Of a stretch of DNA of 64,000 bases, positions 63,469 through 64,000 are shown piece after piece. Made by a program: the position numbers and the translations under genes. The notes under the pieces are model-generated. The model did no database searches and had not been told where the DNA came from. It saw only the letters and a program-made list of their open reading frames with translations. Where the stretch lies: NCBI GenBank assembly GCA_021737405.1, contig JAIPEG010000006.1:57233-121232 (forward strand), read 5' to 3'. Numbering within the stretch: position 1 is the first letter of the stretch; each line of letters begins with the position of its first letter. The stretch comes from Bacteriovoracaceae bacterium (GTDB lineage Bacteria > Bdellovibrionota > Bacteriovoracia > Bacteriovoracales > Bacteriovoracaceae).

Positions 63469-63521
63469 AACTTATCGTTCAAACATTGGTTCCAGCACAG
63501 TTCTCTCGAGAGTTTATTTCC

Positions 63522-63550
63522 TTGGAAATGAGACTTCGATCAGCTAGATT
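63522..63550 (+). promoter_or_regulatory. Possible sigma-70-type promoter of the prolyl isomerase gene
   Basis: TTGGAA at 63522-63527 and TAGATT at 63545-63550 are separated by 17 bases, in the gap after the terminator and before the FKBP gene. Each box matches the consensus at four of six positions. Confidence 0.3.
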
Positions 63551-63590
63551 AGGTCAAATCAGAGTCGTTAAATTTAAAAAAGAGGAAGTT

Positions 63591-64000
63591 ATGGACACAG
63601 ATCAGCAAAAAATTAGTTATATCATCGGTCGTCAGATTGGTGGAGATTTTAAGAATCAAAGTATTGAAATTACTTTTGAGGACTTCTTTCAAGGTGTTCG
63701 TTCATCTTACCTTGGTGAAGAGAGTGAAATTGGTGAAGAAGAGATTGGTAGAGTGATGGGAGCCTTTCAAGAAAAAATGCAAGCTGCTGCTCAGGAACTC
63801 TCTAATAAAGCTGGAGAAGATAATATTGCTGCTGGCAAGGCCTTCTTAGCTGAAAATAAAGCGATGGAAGGAGTTATTGAAACAGCTTCTGGTCTTCAAT
63901 ACCGTGTTCTTCAAACGGGTACAGGGGCAAGCCCAGAGCTAACTTCAACTGTCGAAACTCACTATGAAGGTACTTTGATTGATGGAACGATCTTTGATTC
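63591..64000 (+). CDS. FKBP-type peptidyl-prolyl cis-trans isomerase (partial)
   Basis: The frame starts at ATG 63591 behind AGAGGAAG and runs off the right edge after 136 complete codons. The N-terminal helical dimerisation domain reads SYIIGRQIGGDFKNQ and GEDNIAAGKAFLAENK. The FKBP fold begins at SGLQYRVLQTGTG and continues VETHYEGTLIDGTIFDS. This is the FklB/FkpA layout. No signal peptide is seen, so it is likely cytoplasmic. Confidence 0.85.
   Translation, partial: MDTDQQKISYIIGRQIGGDFKNQSIEITFEDFFQGVRSSYLGEESEIGEEEIGRVMGAFQEKMQAAAQELSNKAGEDNIAAGKAFLAENKAMEGVIETASGLQYRVLQTGTGASPELTSTVETHYEGTLIDGTIFD

Noticed and set aside
1..64000. CRISPR arrays, rRNA, tRNA genes and intact insertion sequences
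   Set aside because: No regular repeat-spacer pattern, conserved RNA sequences or complete transposase genes were seen on reading.

Overview
The window looks like chromosomal DNA of a low-GC (by eye), Gram-negative, didermic bacterium. Evidence includes outer-membrane beta-barrels, many lipoproteins, type IV pilin-like proteins, an outer-membrane polysaccharide secretin-type PelB, and a very high density of small secreted proteins of unknown function. The mix resembles Bdellovibrionota of the Bacteriovorax/Halobacteriovorax type. That assignment is inference from gene style and not from a marker gene. No rRNA, tRNA or CRISPR was seen.

Layout. 1-7.9 kb is housekeeping: a glutamyl-Q tRNA(Asp) synthetase, a transketolase with a LysM-like/barrel protein behind it, a secreted protein with a PD-(D/E)xK-like motif, and glutamyl-tRNA synthetase. 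8.0-21.65 kb is one tightly coupled plus-strand operon that I read as a Pel-type exopolysaccharide locus: PelA deacetylase, PelB, a stand-alone receiver, PelD, PelE, a HEAT-like solenoid protein, PelF, PelG, and a separate lipoprotein carrying the PelA-type glycoside hydrolase. PelA is therefore split in two, PelC is not visible, and two non-canonical proteins sit inside the operon. 21.7-31.3 kb holds a papain-like lipoprotein, a diheme cytochrome, a secreted phospholipase A2-like protein, a 1375-residue envelope protein and a TerB-like protein. 31.4-35.4 kb is a coupled GNAT / FAD oxidoreductase / phosphodiesterase / HD-domain run.

39.3-47.3 kb is accessory. It lies between the 5' end of fpg (mutM) and a second copy of the first 18 bp of that gene at 46454-46471. 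Inside are a truncated tyrosine recombinase and a truncated Mrr nuclease fused head to head, a RegB/RegA-type redox two-component system with a small metal/redox envelope operon, an XRE regulator, and a secreted alpha/beta hydrolase. Around the right end is a dispersed repeat family (44.6, 46.3 and 47.1 kb) whose copies carry TGAA-type motifs spaced exactly 10 bp. The two best copies differ in length by exactly one 10-bp unit. This looks like a decayed integrative element with its attachment sites.

47.6-64 kb contains pilin-like proteins (48.2-49.8 kb), a set of membrane enzymes probably acting on surface lipids or glycans (spermidine synthase-like, acyltransferase-like, YdjC deacetylase, JmjC/cupin, GT39-like transferase, B12-binding radical SAM), and several secreted proteins. 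One lipoprotein (61123-62520) appears to start at ATT behind a perfect AGGAGG. The window ends inside an FKBP-type prolyl isomerase gene. All functional names are from motif reading by eye; no database search was possible.
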